A stretch of DNA of 64,000 nt, from assembly GCA_037043455.1 (NCBI GenBank), contig JAWPHD010000296.1, positions 310,001-374,000 on the forward strand. The letters run 5' to 3'. Positions 22,131 through 32,543 of this stretch are shown in pieces. A model generated the notes under the pieces. The model saw only the letters and a program-made list of their open reading frames with translations, was not told where the DNA came from and searched no databases. The stretch is from Cyrtodaria siliqua (taxonomy: Eukaryota > Mollusca > Bivalvia > Adapedonta > Hiatellidae). The position numbers and the translations under genes are program-made. Each line of letters begins with the position of its first letter. Position 1 is the stretch's first letter.

Positions 22131-23010
22131 CTGCTTTTTAATTTAGTCTTTTGGCTGTTACTTGTGATAAGCAGGCTTCATAACCGCTGCTCCCAACTAA
22201 ATTCCTTTTTGTTTATTTCGCTCTTCGGGGCATACAATTTTATTAGATCCTGGGACCATACGCCGCTGGATATAGGGGATGAAATAAAGATACAAATATT
22301 TCTATATCCACCGCCATATGCTTGCCATCTTCGGGATGGTTAAAATTCTGTACTGTTGATTTTCATGAATATTGAGTTCTGCTCAACCCGGGGCTAGAGA
22401 GCGTGAGCGGTTGCTAGCATATTTCACTACCGCTCATGAACAGTCTCAATCAAACCGAGACTGCAATATTTCGTATGTGTCGTGCTCGGCCGTTTCCAAA
22501 GGTCCATTATCATACTCTTTGCTATGTAAACTGCATGCTTACCTCATGTAACCTGGTATAGTCTATAATTAGTCCACGTAAAATTATGTTTACTTCATAA
22601 AGAATGATAAAAAAATAAACGCCTTCAATTTTTTGAAATTACTGATAACAGTTAAAAAATTGCGTTTTATCTGGAACGATGTGGCTTTAAACCAAATGCG
22701 CACAAAAACAAGACTGCACAGATTATGTTACCCACCCAAATGTATAAACATATTAGTACTTTCCAAAAGCAGGGGCCGGTTGTGGGGCGGGTATACCCTT
22801 GTCAGATTAGACAACAGTCAATGTTCAGTTTGCCAGTCTGATTTCAGCGAACATGTCCTCAGCTTGAGAACGTGTTCTCTGTATGTTTTCTATTGAATGG
22901 GTCAGCAAAGTTCTGTACTAAATCGGTTGCAAAATGAAAAGACAAAACCCCGCCAGGTCATGTGGAGTCCGCATTTGTTCATCCGAGTATCGGACCGCGA
23001 TTAGAAACAA
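22131..23010. other. spacer, no supported feature
   Basis: Short frames only. Composition is mixed. Nothing is recognised. Confidence 0.4.
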
Positions 23011-23600
23011 CTCACAAGTGATAGGAGGTGTGGGTAGCTGGGGTAGAATAGCGTGCATGCTCAGTTCCTCACATGTTGATTGCTTGGACATGATAGCGTG
23101 TTTGGTGCTAGGAGCTGTGAATAACTGGGGAATGTGAGCGTGTTCGATGCTAGGACATGTGGATAGATAGGAAGGCTAGCGTTCTCGGTGATATTATGTG
23201 TAGAAGCCGGGCACGATAGCGCACTTGGTGCAAGATGTGAACAACTGGGGCATGATAACGTGCTCGACGCTAGATATGGGCAGCTAGGGCATGATATCAG
23301 TTGTTTGTAGCTGGTGTAGGATAGCTTGCTCGGTGTTAGGAGGCGTGAGTTACTTGGGTAGGATAGCGTGCTATGAATTGCTTGGGTAGGATAGCGTGCT
23401 CGGTGTTAAGATACACTAATAGTATTGGTAGGATAGCGTGCTCGATGTTAGGAGGAATTAGTACTTTGGGTAGGACAGCGTGCTTGGTGAGGTGTAGATA
23501 GCTGGGATAGGAGTGCGTGTTCGGAAGAAGGTTGTGTGAATACTTTGAGTAGGATAGCGTGTTGGGTGCTAGGTTGTGTGAGTATCTGAGCACGCTTTAC
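23011..23600 (+). repeat. degenerate minisatellite, unit about 43-60 bp
   Basis: GTAGGATAGCGTGCTCGGTG and TTAGGAGGTGTGAGTA-type words recur about a dozen times with many substitutions and length changes. They are best preserved at 23300-23590. Open minus-strand frames reflect the repeat. Confidence 0.8.
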
Positions 23601-23699
23601 CACACCAGCAACCCAAACCTTCTGACACCTGTGAATTGTTTCGAGTCGCCGTCCGACACTCGGATGGGCAAAGGCGGACTCCATAGAACCAGTCGCGTG

Positions 23700-23870
23700 A
23701 TTTTGTCTTTTTGCCCGGCGTTCTGACTATTTGTCGTCTTTTCGCTTGGCGTTATTTCGCCGGGCGTTTTTTCGGTATTTCGCTTGACGTCTTTTCGCCC
23801 GGCGTTATTTCGTCTTTTCGTTATTTCGCTCGGCGTTTTCCTGTCTTTTCGTTATTTCGCCCATAGACGA
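23700..23870 (+). repeat. short tandem motif rich in TTTCG and CCCGGCG
   Basis: GCCCGGCGTTATTTCGTCTTTTCG-like units (quoted only in part: CCCGGCGTTATTTCGTC) recur about seven times with variation. It is likely a transposon end or minisatellite. Family not known. Confidence 0.65.
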
Positions 23871-24011
23871 GATGGCACATATCAGCCACCATACCATCAT
23901 CATTTGACAGTTTTTGATATACCTTTAGAACATGAAAGAAGAAATTTTGCAAGGGGTCGAACAAATACAACAGAAGAAATATGTTTAGAAGACATTACTC
24001 CTGAGAAATAG
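23871..24011 (+). CDS. possible coding fragment, 3' exon of unknown gene
   Basis: After the repeat, the frame reads LTVFDIPLEHERRNF, then TEEICLEDITPEK and a stop at 24009-24011. Composition and residue mix look protein-like, and CCATAG just upstream could act as an acceptor. I recognise no family and see no partner exon. It may be a retrocopied scrap. Confidence 0.2.
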   Translation, partial: DGTYQPPYHHHLTVFDIPLEHERRNFARGRTNTTEEICLEDITPEK

Positions 24012-24013
24012 AT

Positions 24014-24245
24014 GCGAAGCTGACCTTGTCAAAAACCTGATTTCCCATGGAAAACCTGAGTTTTCCATGGGAAATCAGAGTTTTGATTTTCCCGTGAGAA
24101 ATCAGGATTGACGCGAAGATAACCTTTCCCATGGCAAAACCTTGATTTCCCATGGGAAAATCTGAGTTTTCCATGGGATATCAAGGTTTTAATTTTCCGA
24201 TAGGAAATCAGGGTTTTTCCATGGGAAAGGTCATCTTCGCGTCTA
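24014..24245. mobile_element. foldback/MITE built of CCCATGG palindromes
   Basis: GACGCGAAGATAACCTTTCC at about 24110 is inverted as GGAAAGGTCATCTTCGCGTC ending about 24243. Between and to the left, TTTCCCATGG/CCATGGGAAA and GATTTCCCATGG motifs occur about nine times in both orientations. A partial copy of the left end (GATGCGAAGCTGACCTT) at 24012 suggests an end duplication. Confidence 0.8.
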
Positions 24246-25070
24246 ATTTCTTGGACTTTTTTTTTAACGTTAGGAATTAAACTGTACATAATTTAACATA
24301 CATTTGATATATACTTTCATCATTATGATATAGTCGAAAGCAACCTAACTTATGCGGAATTATTTGCTGTTTTTGCCAAAAACCGACGCAGCAAAAAAAA
24401 AGCGGCGTCTGTTAAGTACAAAACATATGTGAAGTAAAACAGTATTTGTACCATTATCACAGTTATTAGTCAACAACTGTTAATGTCAGTTGCCATTTCC
24501 TCACGGATATGGCAGTGCACGATCACGACAGTGAAATCATATTAAAGAACATATTTTCTTCACTTCCCTACGAAGAGAACCCGCGAACCCCAATGTTAGT
24601 ACACTTCTATCACCAAGGCTGTGTATTAATATCATTTTTCATAATTGTCAGGAAATATTTTTGACATTGATTTATAATTCTGCTTTTTCATAGTAGGAGA
24701 ACTCTTGTTTTTGCATTTCATATACATGATTATAAACTCGAGATAAGCTACGTTCATTTTATTTTGTAGGGAATTGTTCCGTTATTATTCCCATTTCAAA
24801 AGGCAGTTTCATTATCTCAACCGTTGAAGAGTTATTGATCATGCAAATCGCATAACCTTCACATTAAACATCCAATCACGAAATTAATGCCAGACGTTTG
24901 AAACACATCTGTTAAGATGTTTAGGAATTGTATTGCATGTAATTAGATTTTCAGGCACGGCAACATAATGCTTCCTATACGTTGCTAAGACGGATATGCA
25001 ATTTATACATCAAACCCCTATTAACATGGAGATAAATATGATCTCATATGAATTCAGAAATTTCATAACC
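24246..25070. other. spacer, no supported feature
   Basis: No gene, RNA or repeat with a partner in this window was found. Confidence 0.4.
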
Positions 25071-25365
25071 GCTGGCGTGGCCCAATGGGTAGAGTAGTTC
25101 AAGCTTCACCGGCGCCACTGTCAGACGCAAAAACAGAGTTCGTTTTTGATAGAGATGAGATTGTTACTCTCTCTGGCACAAATCTTGATCCATGATGCAC
25201 ACAGATAATGATATATGCCTTTTGAGTTCCCTTCTTGCCAACAAGAGACTTGTGGATATGAGGAATGACACCACCACCAGCAATTGTGGCTTTGATCAAT
25301 GGTTCAAGCTTCACCGGCGCCACTGTCCGAGTTTCATCGGTGTGTTCTTGGACAACTGAACTGAA
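25071..25365 (+). mobile_element. plus-strand SINE copy interrupted by a 26-bp duplication and an insert
   Basis: GCTGGCGTGGCCCAATGGGT (25073 onward) resembles a tRNA A box. After 25327 the sequence GAGTTTCATCGGTGTGTTCT matches the SINE body seen at 20155-20300 and 25540-25620 in the other orientation. A 26-bp sequence is exactly repeated at 25097-25122 and 25302-25327, enclosing the histone fragment. Confidence 0.55.
25123..25301 (-). pseudogene. H2AZ: histone H2A.Z C-terminal fragment
   Basis: On the minus strand the frame reads [19 protein letters not shown], then VGKKGTQKA (25216-25300). This is the C-terminal tail of the histone variant H2A.Z, which replaces H2A in some nucleosomes. The usual stop after the QQKT-type end is missing and the frame continues into unrelated sequence (25123-25215). 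The histone fold is absent. Exact 26-bp direct repeats flank it, suggesting insertion or duplication of a gene scrap. It is not a functional histone gene. Confidence 0.8.
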
Positions 25366-25665
25366 CTGAATGTTGTTTAACGGCTCATCAACACAGTATA
25401 GGTTATTTAGAGCCGCCCCAGAGAGAGGGGAAGGATACATAGGAATCCGGGAACCGTGCCCTACTCTTATTAGCGAATAGATTCCTATGGTTCTTTAACG
25501 TGCTCGGAGGATAGAACCGATACACGGGACCGCCCGGTTTACGTCCCCATCCGACGGACGAGGCTAAGGGAAAGTGTCTTGCCCAAGAACACACCGACGG
25601 AACTCAGTGGCACCACGGAGGATTGAACCCGGCGTCTCCGGTTACAAATCCGCTGCGCTACCGAC
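25360..25665 (-). mobile_element. near-complete tRNA-derived SINE
   Basis: On the minus strand the head GTCGGTAGCGCAGCGGATTT leads to B box GGGTTCAATCC and TTGGGCAAGACACTTTCCCT. The 3' part includes CATAGGAATCTATTCGC and ends in CAGTTCAGTTC-type repeats. The 3' part has related copies at 41066-41215 and 60711-60970. Confidence 0.75.
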
Positions 25666-25750
25666 ACTTTCCCTTAGCTCCGTCCATCGGGACGTAAACC
25701 GTACAGTCCCGTGTCGGAGTCTATCCTCCGAGCATGTTAACAAACCATAG
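25664..25750 (+). mobile_element. SINE fragment inverted against its neighbour
   Basis: CACTTTCCCTTAGC, TCGGGACGTAAACCG and CTATCCTCCGAGCATGTTAA repeat the middle of the SINE at 25480-25590 in opposite orientation, making a potential fold of about 80 bp. Confidence 0.7.
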
Positions 25751-27228
25751 ACATATATTGAAAGTAAAAAGAAACGCGACACGGGAATTTCCGCTATACA
25801 GTATATTGTAAATATATACTCATTAAAGTTATTGCCATGGTCGGAATGAAAGTGGCGACGGATTGAAGGATAATATTGAATTTGAGCCGTATCTTGCCAC
25901 TCTCCCAAAACATCAATACTTATCACAATCTCCACGCAGAGTTATCGTTCCTTGCACTCACATATATCTCTGCTAACTACTAAATTACAAGATTTTGGGA
26001 AAACCTGTTAAATTGGAATATGTTTGCCTGAAACTTATTTATTTCTTGGGTAAATATAATTTTCAGAATATCTGCAAATTAGATGTTGCAAGATTTGAAA
26101 TAATGCATGAAAACAATAATGCATGAAAACAATTTAGTTTTAATCGGGACTATTTTACTACAAAAATAATACGTACTTAGGTCTCCCCAATCGAAACGCA
26201 TATGTAAACATTTCAAACCGAAGCTCGATAGCAGAAAATTACTAAAAACAATTAACTCATAGAAATAAAAATTGAAATTATTTAATATACGTCTATATTT
26301 TATCTTTACAGATCACGCAAAAGGATTTATCATAAACATCGTCATAACATTTTTGAATAATCACGTGACCTAACCGTTCGCCCTACTTCCTTTGACGTTG
26401 ACAGAGTCAAATGAGGAACGAGTGTACTCTGGGTAGAGATTGTACTTATCAGTGCTTAGGTTTCGAACGGCAAACCATAAATTCCTTATCTGGAAGGTGG
26501 AGTAACGGAGGTGTACCTTATCTCCAAAGGAAGTGCGCGCATTGTCAATTAAACGATTTCGTTATCTGCTAGTTCGCCACAATGTCCTTGTTCACACACA
26601 AATATGTGTTCATTTCCCCATTCTAACCTCAAAACTTCGAATCCTCAAAACGTTACATGGCCCGATACAACTTTTTTCGTGCAGACGACACAATAAGTAA
26701 GACACTTATGTTTTTCATAATATTTCATGTATATACTGAAATATCAACTTACCTACCATGATTAATCCATCAATATATAAAACTGTAGCAGATATTCCTT
26801 AAGCACTGAAGAACTGGGCCATGAAAACACTGTCCATTCTTAAACATTGCCGTGATTGTGTATCACAGGCCAGCCAAAACTGTTGAACACAACATACTGA
26901 GATTTTTTAAATTTTAGCGCGCGAAGAACATTTTTAAATGGAAATTTGGCGCGCGCAACTTGATTTTCGCACTTATTTTTTTTAAAGCGCAATTTAAATT
27001 ATGTATTAATAGAATTATTGCAATTCATACAAGTTGATGCATTGCTTTTAGTTATAGAAAATAATAGATTAATATGCAGAAAATAGTTTGTTTTAGGGAG
27101 GACTGCGTAATTCGATTAGAAAGAATTCGTTTAATTTCTACCACAACTGTTTTGTCATGGAAGTGCACTTATCTTATTACACAGATGCGTGCTAAATGCA
27201 AATACAAAGTTACCATAACTCTAAAACA
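25751..27228. other. long AT-rich spacer, no supported gene
   Basis: No frame, splice pattern or RNA gene is convincing. GCGCGC-containing motifs near 26920-26960 are isolated. Confidence 0.4.
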
Positions 27229-27973
27229 AACAAGAGATGTTTGGAAACATGTATGCCCCCTACCCACCCCACCCCAACCCACACACACACACCACCCCAC
27301 ACACCCCCACACACCCCACACACAAACATTTCAACGACCATGACACAAACATTTGTAATGTTCTTGAGTTATCTCAAAGACAAGCATTTTTATTGATTTT
27401 TTACACCACAGAAACCACATTTCCTGTGAAATCTACCCAGAAGGGGAGGTACACAAAAAGACCATGACACAAACATTCCTGTCACGTTTCGAGTTTGTAA
27501 TGCCAGCTGTTCTTGAGTTATCGCGAAGACAAGCACTTTTTAGTGATTTGTTACATGTTTTGTTACCATGGCAACCACATTTCTTATGCGAATCTACCTA
27601 AAATGGGAGGTGCACAGCTAATATAACACACACATTCCTGCCAAGTTTCGAGTTTGCAGTCACAGATGTTCTTGAGTTACCGTGAAGACAATCACTTTTT
27701 AGTGATTTTTTACATTTTGTTTCCATAGCAACCACAATTCTGATGCGAATCTATCCAAAATGGGAGGTGCACAACTAGACTATGACACAAATAGTCCTGC
27801 CCATTTTCCAGTTTGTAGTGCCAGCTGTTCTTGGGTTATCGCGAAGGCAAGATTTCGGGATGCACTGACCGGCCGACAGAACGACATTTGCAAAGCAATA
27901 TGCCCCCTCCTTCGAAGTGTGTGTGGGGGGTTGGGGGGTGGGGGGCATATATGTTTTCCAAACATCTCTTGTT
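27229..27973. mobile_element. TIR element with tandem core (TRC-MITE type)
   Basis: ACAAGAGATGTTTGGAAACA followed by TGCCCCC and a CCCA/CA-rich run (27230-27330) is inverted at 27900-27973 (TGGGGGGCATATATGTTTTC then CAAACATCTCTTGTT). The inverted ends are about 50 bp long. The core holds about 3.5 copies of a 160-bp unit with TGTTCTTGAGTTATCGCGAA, GCAACCACATTTCT and AATGGGAGGTGCACA, near 27341, 27504, 27660 and 27822. This fits the tandem-repeat-containing elements described in bivalves. Confidence 0.85.
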
Positions 27974-28132
27974 GGGAGGGGGGGATGTAATCATCGTACA
28001 CGGCAGCAGCTGTTATAGTTAGCTTGACCAATTAAAGAAGCCACATATATATTATGTTATTATATTGATTCGCATTGTAAGTACTCCTCTGGCTAAGGAG
28101 CTGTAAAATCAAGAACATTTTGTTTTGATGGA

Positions 28133-28215
28133 AAATCCGGAGATTTTACACTTAAATCCGGAGATCCGGAGAGCGACTGAAAAATCCGGAGAATTTGAAT
28201 TTTATCCGGAGATTT
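28133..28215 (+). repeat. short tandem motif AATCCGGAGATTTT
   Basis: AATCCGGAGA-type words occur five times within about 80 bases. Confidence 0.75.
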
Positions 28216-28444
28216 TGGCAGGCCTGGTACAGTACCATAGCAATGCGGCAGTCTTCATGGCACACCTTGACACGCGCGAACCTTGATATAAACATGATTC
28301 CACGTATATTTCGCACAAAGTGTCTGACCCGCTCAACACCCCGTCCACATGTACATGGTATTTCTGTTGTTGTTTTCTATTGATGTATGTACACCATGTA
28401 CACTGTAATACTCCTGTTCATAGTTATAATAAAACTAGAATTAA

Positions 28445-29895
28445 CAAGAAGCAGTCCGAGGGACGGCCATAGTCCCCTACCGGGTCTTGTGCAAAATTAA
28501 CAATTCAGAAGCTGTACAGTTGTCGAAGGTTACTGTTTTGTCAACACAATAATTGCACAATTGTCAAACTGCTGTAAAGGTTACTGTGTTTCGTCAACAC
28601 AATAATTGCAAAAATTTCAAAGAAATAAAGTTGTTATTAGCCAGTTTGTTAATTATGAAGTTATTGAAGAAACAGTCATCTTTGAATGTACCCATATGAA
28701 AGGTTGAATGTAGCCATGTGAATGATCATGCAAGGAATGTTGAATACATTACCATGCAAAATATGTGTTCCTGTGTTCTGAAAGTATAGTGACCTTGACC
28801 TTTGAGCTACGGACCTGGGTCTTGCGCGCGACACGCCGTCTCATTATGGTGAACATTTGTGCCAAGTTATTTCAAAATCCTACGATGCATGACAAAGTTA
28901 CAGCCCGGACAAGCCTATTTCTGACCATTAACCTCCAAGTGTGACCTTGACCTTTGAGCTATGGACTTGGGTCTTGCGCGCGGTATGTCGTGTCATTATG
29001 GTGAACATTTGTGCCAAGTTATTTCAAAATCCCACAATGCATGACAAAGTTACAGCCCGGACAAGCCTATTCTGACCTTTTACCTCCAAGTGTGACATTG
29101 ACCTTAGAGCTACGGAGCTGGGTCTTGCGTGCGACACGCCGTCTCATTATGGTGAACATTTGTGCCAAGTTATTTCAAAATCCCACGATGTATGACAAAG
29201 TTACAGCCCGGACAAGCATATTTCTGACCTTTAACCTCCAACTGTGACCTTGACCTTTGAACTATGGACCTGGGTCTTGCGCGCGACACGCCGTCTCATT
29301 ATGGTGAACATTTGTGCCAAGTTATTTCAAAATCCTACGATGCATGACAAAGTTACAGCCCGGACAAGCCTATTTCTGACCATTAACCTCCAAGTGTGAC
29401 CTTGACCTTTGAGCTATGGACTTGGGTCTTGCGCGCGGTATGCCGTGTCATTATGGTGAACATTTGTGCCAAGTTATTTCAAAATCCCACGATGCATGAC
29501 AAAGTTTCAGCGCGGACAAGCGTATTTCTGACCTTTAACCTCCAACTGTGACCTTGACCTTTCAGCTACGGACCTGGTTCTTGCGCGCGACACGCCGTCT
29601 CATTATGGTTAACATGTGTGCCAAGTTATTTCAAAATCCCACGATGCATGACAAAGTTACAGTCCGGACAAAAAAAAACAGACTGACATTTAACCTCCAA
29701 CTGTGACCTTGACCTTTGAGCTACGGACCTGGTTCTTGCGCGCGACACGCCGTCTCATTATGGTTAACATGTGTGCCAAGTTATTTCAAAATCCCACGAT
29801 GCATGACAAAGTTACAGACCGGACAAAAAAACAGACTGACGGACTGACTGACGGACTGACGGGGATCAAACCTAAAGTCCCCTCCGGGGCTAATC
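28445..29895 (+). mobile_element. Helentron/pearl-like element with 152-bp tandem core
   Basis: It starts ACAAGAAGCAGTCCGAGGGA. Seven units of about 150-154 bp begin with GTGACCTTGACCTTTGAGCT near 28791, 28941, 29091, 29244, 29397, 29549 and 29703. Each includes CGACACGCCGTCTCATTATG and TGCATGACAAAGTTACAGCC. It ends with a GACGGACTGACTGACGGACT microsatellite and a short hairpin in AGTCCCCTCCGGGGCTAA. No protein is encoded. Confidence 0.85.
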
Positions 29896-30100
29896 ATCTT
29901 TTTTGTCGTATCCTATCATCTCCAAGCGAAATTTATTGACTTAACCACCACAGCGTTTTGGAAATGATAGGATAAAGCCGCAGAAAACACATTACCAAAA
30001 CGAAGCCTGTCGACATCCACAACCTATCTCTCTTACTTCCGATTTTAGACAGAGATAGCGGATGGACCACGTCGGTCTCACTATCTGTACTGTATAGTAC

Positions 30101-30260
30101 GCATGGTAATTTCATGAATAGTATTATATGTACAGTAGCATGGATGTTTAACTCCTATTTTTCCTCAGGTTGTTACCATGCTAAAACGCATGGTAATTTC
30201 ACGAATAGTATTACAATACCTATAGCATGGATATTTCCTCATGTTGTTACCATGCAAAAT
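30101..30260 (+). repeat. direct repeat, about 85 bp, two copies
   Basis: GCATGGTAATTTCATGAATA and GTTGTTACCATGC recur with about an 87-bp offset (near 30101 and 30188). Each unit begins and ends with GCATGGTAA / TTACCATGC, so each is itself an inverted pair. Confidence 0.8.
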
Positions 30261-30849
30261 GTAACCCGAGTGAAAAAAAAGTAAATGAGTTTAAAAAGGC
30301 AGAATATCGCATTTTTCATCAAAACAAGTGCCTTAACTTATTGGAGGGAATGTTGGTTTGGTTGTTCTTAAATTCATACTTTGTCTCATGGAGGTCTGGC
30401 TTTTATGTTGGCCAACCATGGGATAAATATGAGCTTGCTTGCTTGTTCTTCTTGTGTTTTTGTGTTGGTATATATATAACTATAGAAAGATATGTTTTAA
30501 TATTCCCTCATTCAGTTGCCGAACCTTATATGGGTTTTATATATGTCTATGGTATAGACTGCTACCCAGCCGTCAATAAAATTAGCTGTTTGAGTGAAAC
30601 GGTGGGACATGCGCCGTGAAGCAGTCTATCTATGGTCAACAGTCTGTGACTCATGTAATTGGCGATAAGCATGCTTTACGACTTGAATTCCTAGAGAACT
30701 CGTCTGAAAAACTTGAATGGTATAAACACATATTTTGTAATGTTGAAAGGTTACCGTTTCACTTGCTGAAATGACGTTTTCGTCAACCAGTCTACTGAAA
30801 TGTAGCTTGTAGTCATTATTATTAGATGTATATTAGAAATGAAACATTC
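30261..30849. other. spacer with a 130-aa unassigned frame
   Basis: A plus-strand frame at 30227-30619 is open but starts inside the preceding repeat and matches no family I know. ATAGACTGCT and AGCAGTCTAT near 30553 and 30621 form a 10-bp inverted repeat. Confidence 0.3.
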
Positions 30850-30945
30850 GCTGGCCTCAGAACCGCAGTTGACTAAGGCGTCGTGTTAGTGCGGGGAAAG
30901 GGAGGGTTCAACGCTGCTGATTTCTCTTCTTTTTTTTTAAATTTC
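30850..30945 (+). repeat. tRNA(Leu)-like SINE head
   Basis: GCTGGCCTCAGAACCGCAGT, then TTGACTAAGGCGTCG (A-box-like) and GGGAGGGTTCAACGC (B-box-like), followed by a T run. It resembles a tRNA-derived SINE and is not a functional tRNA. Confidence 0.5.
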
Positions 30946-31059
30946 CATTATTATGGTTTTCAGTATTGCTAATGGTAAAGTAGCAACAGTTCCTTTACAT
31001 TTTTCACTTTGATAACGCATCTTATAATTACACATGGTAACAGTGAACAGTTTATATGT

Positions 31060-32496
31060 GTTGCAATCCACACACTAACGCACACGTGTCCCTTACAAGT
31101 TACTGATCATCCCTGCCAAGTTTGGTTGAAATCCAGCCAGACGTTCAGGAGAACTAGTCTGTATGAAGTTAGTGTATTAAAACTTTTAAGGAGTCATAAC
31201 TCTGCCAAAATTCAATCAACCAGAACAGGGCAATGATAGGTGCAACTAGGCTTGGTACTGATCATCCCCACCAAGACTCGCTGAAATCCGGCAAGGAGTT
31301 CAGAAGAGACTAATCTGGACAAAGTTTGTCTGTTAAAACCTTTAAAGGGCCATAACTCTGCCAAAAATAATTCAACCGGAATATGGCGATGATATGCACA
31401 ACTTAAGGCTTGATACTGATCATCTTTGTCAAGTTCAGCTGAAATCCAGCCAGGGGTTCAGGAGAATTCGCCCGGAAAATGTTTTGCATCAAAAACCTTT
31501 AAAGAGCCATAACTCTGCCAAAAATCGGTAAACTGGAACGCGACGATGATATGCACAACTAGGCTGGGTGCTGATCATCCCGTAAAGTTTCGTTGAAATC
31601 TGGCGAGGGGTTCAGGAGAACTAGTCTAGACAAAGTTTGTGTATTAAAGCCTTTAAAGGGCCATAACTCTGCCAAAAATCATTCAACCGGAACACGGTGA
31701 CGATTTCCACAACTAGACCTGGAACTGATCATCCCTAAAAAGTTTCTTTTAAATCTGGACAGGGGTTCAGGAGAACTAGTCTGGACAAAGTATGTGTATT
31801 AAAACCTTTAAAGGGACATAACTCCACCAAAATCATGCAACCGGAACACGGTGACGATATGTACAACTAGGCTTGGTACTGATCATCCCTGAAAAGTTTC
31901 ACTGAAATCCGTCCAAATAAAGGCCCTTTCGTCTTACTGAGGCCAAAATATAGCATTTTTCAGAAAATCAAGGGCCACAACTCCTGTGTAAATGGTCCAA
32001 TCTGGCTGTTTTTCAAATTTGTCGGAGCTTTCATAGCTATTAACAATATGATAAAGTGTGGTAAAGATTTGATGAAAAATGAAGGCCCTATCGTCTTAAC
32101 GAGGCAAAATATAGCATTTTTAACTAAATCAAGGGCCACAACTCCGCTGTTACTGGTCCGATCTGGCCGGTTTTCGAACTTGTCTGAGCTTTCATTGACA
32201 TTAACAATTTGGTAAAATTTGGGAAAGATCGGATGAAGAATGAAGGCCCTATCGACTTAACAAGGCAAAATATAGAATTTTTAACTAAATCAAGGGCCCT
32301 AACTCCGCTGTTACTGGTCCGATCTGGCTGGTTTTCGAACTTATCCGAGCTTTCATTGATATAAACAACCTGTTAAAGTTTGGTAAAGATCGGATGAGAA
32401 ATGAAGGCCCTATCATCTTAACGAGACAAAAGTTAACGACGGACGACGGACAACTCGCCATCCCATAAGCTCTTCTGGCCCTTGGCCAGTAGAGCT
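31060..32496 (+). mobile_element. Helentron/pearl-like element with two core repeat types
   Basis: Core I, about 158 bp, has AAAGGGCCATAACTCTGCCA and TACTGATCATCCC, with five copies from 31182 to about 31900. Core II, about 162 bp, has TCAAGGGCCACAACTCCGCT and AGATCGGATGAAAAATGAAG, with three copies to 32412. It ends with GTTAACGACGGACGACGGAC and a hairpin at 32468-32496 (AGCTC...GAGCT). No clear 5' end motif is visible, so the left end is truncated or diverged. Confidence 0.8.
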
Positions 32497-32543
32497 AAAA
32501 AAAGGCCCTATCGTATGACGAGGCAAATTATAGGATTTTTAAC
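32497..32543 (+). repeat. left piece of an interrupted core-II array
   Basis: GGCCCTATCGTATGACGAGG, then CAAATTATAGGATTTTTAAC, is core-II sequence. It stops exactly where the 145-bp-unit element starts and resumes at 35012. Confidence 0.7.

Noticed and set aside
23784..23870. N-terminal half of the 75-aa frame at 23784-24011
   Set aside because: It translates the TTTCG/CCCGGCG tandem motif. Only the part after 23871 has protein-like composition.
27074..27467. His/Thr/Pro-rich frames
   Set aside because: They are translations of the CA/CCCA-rich terminal repeat of the element at 27229.
30227..30619. 130-aa plus-strand frame
   Set aside because: It starts within a direct repeat, matches no family I recognise and has no splice or promoter context.
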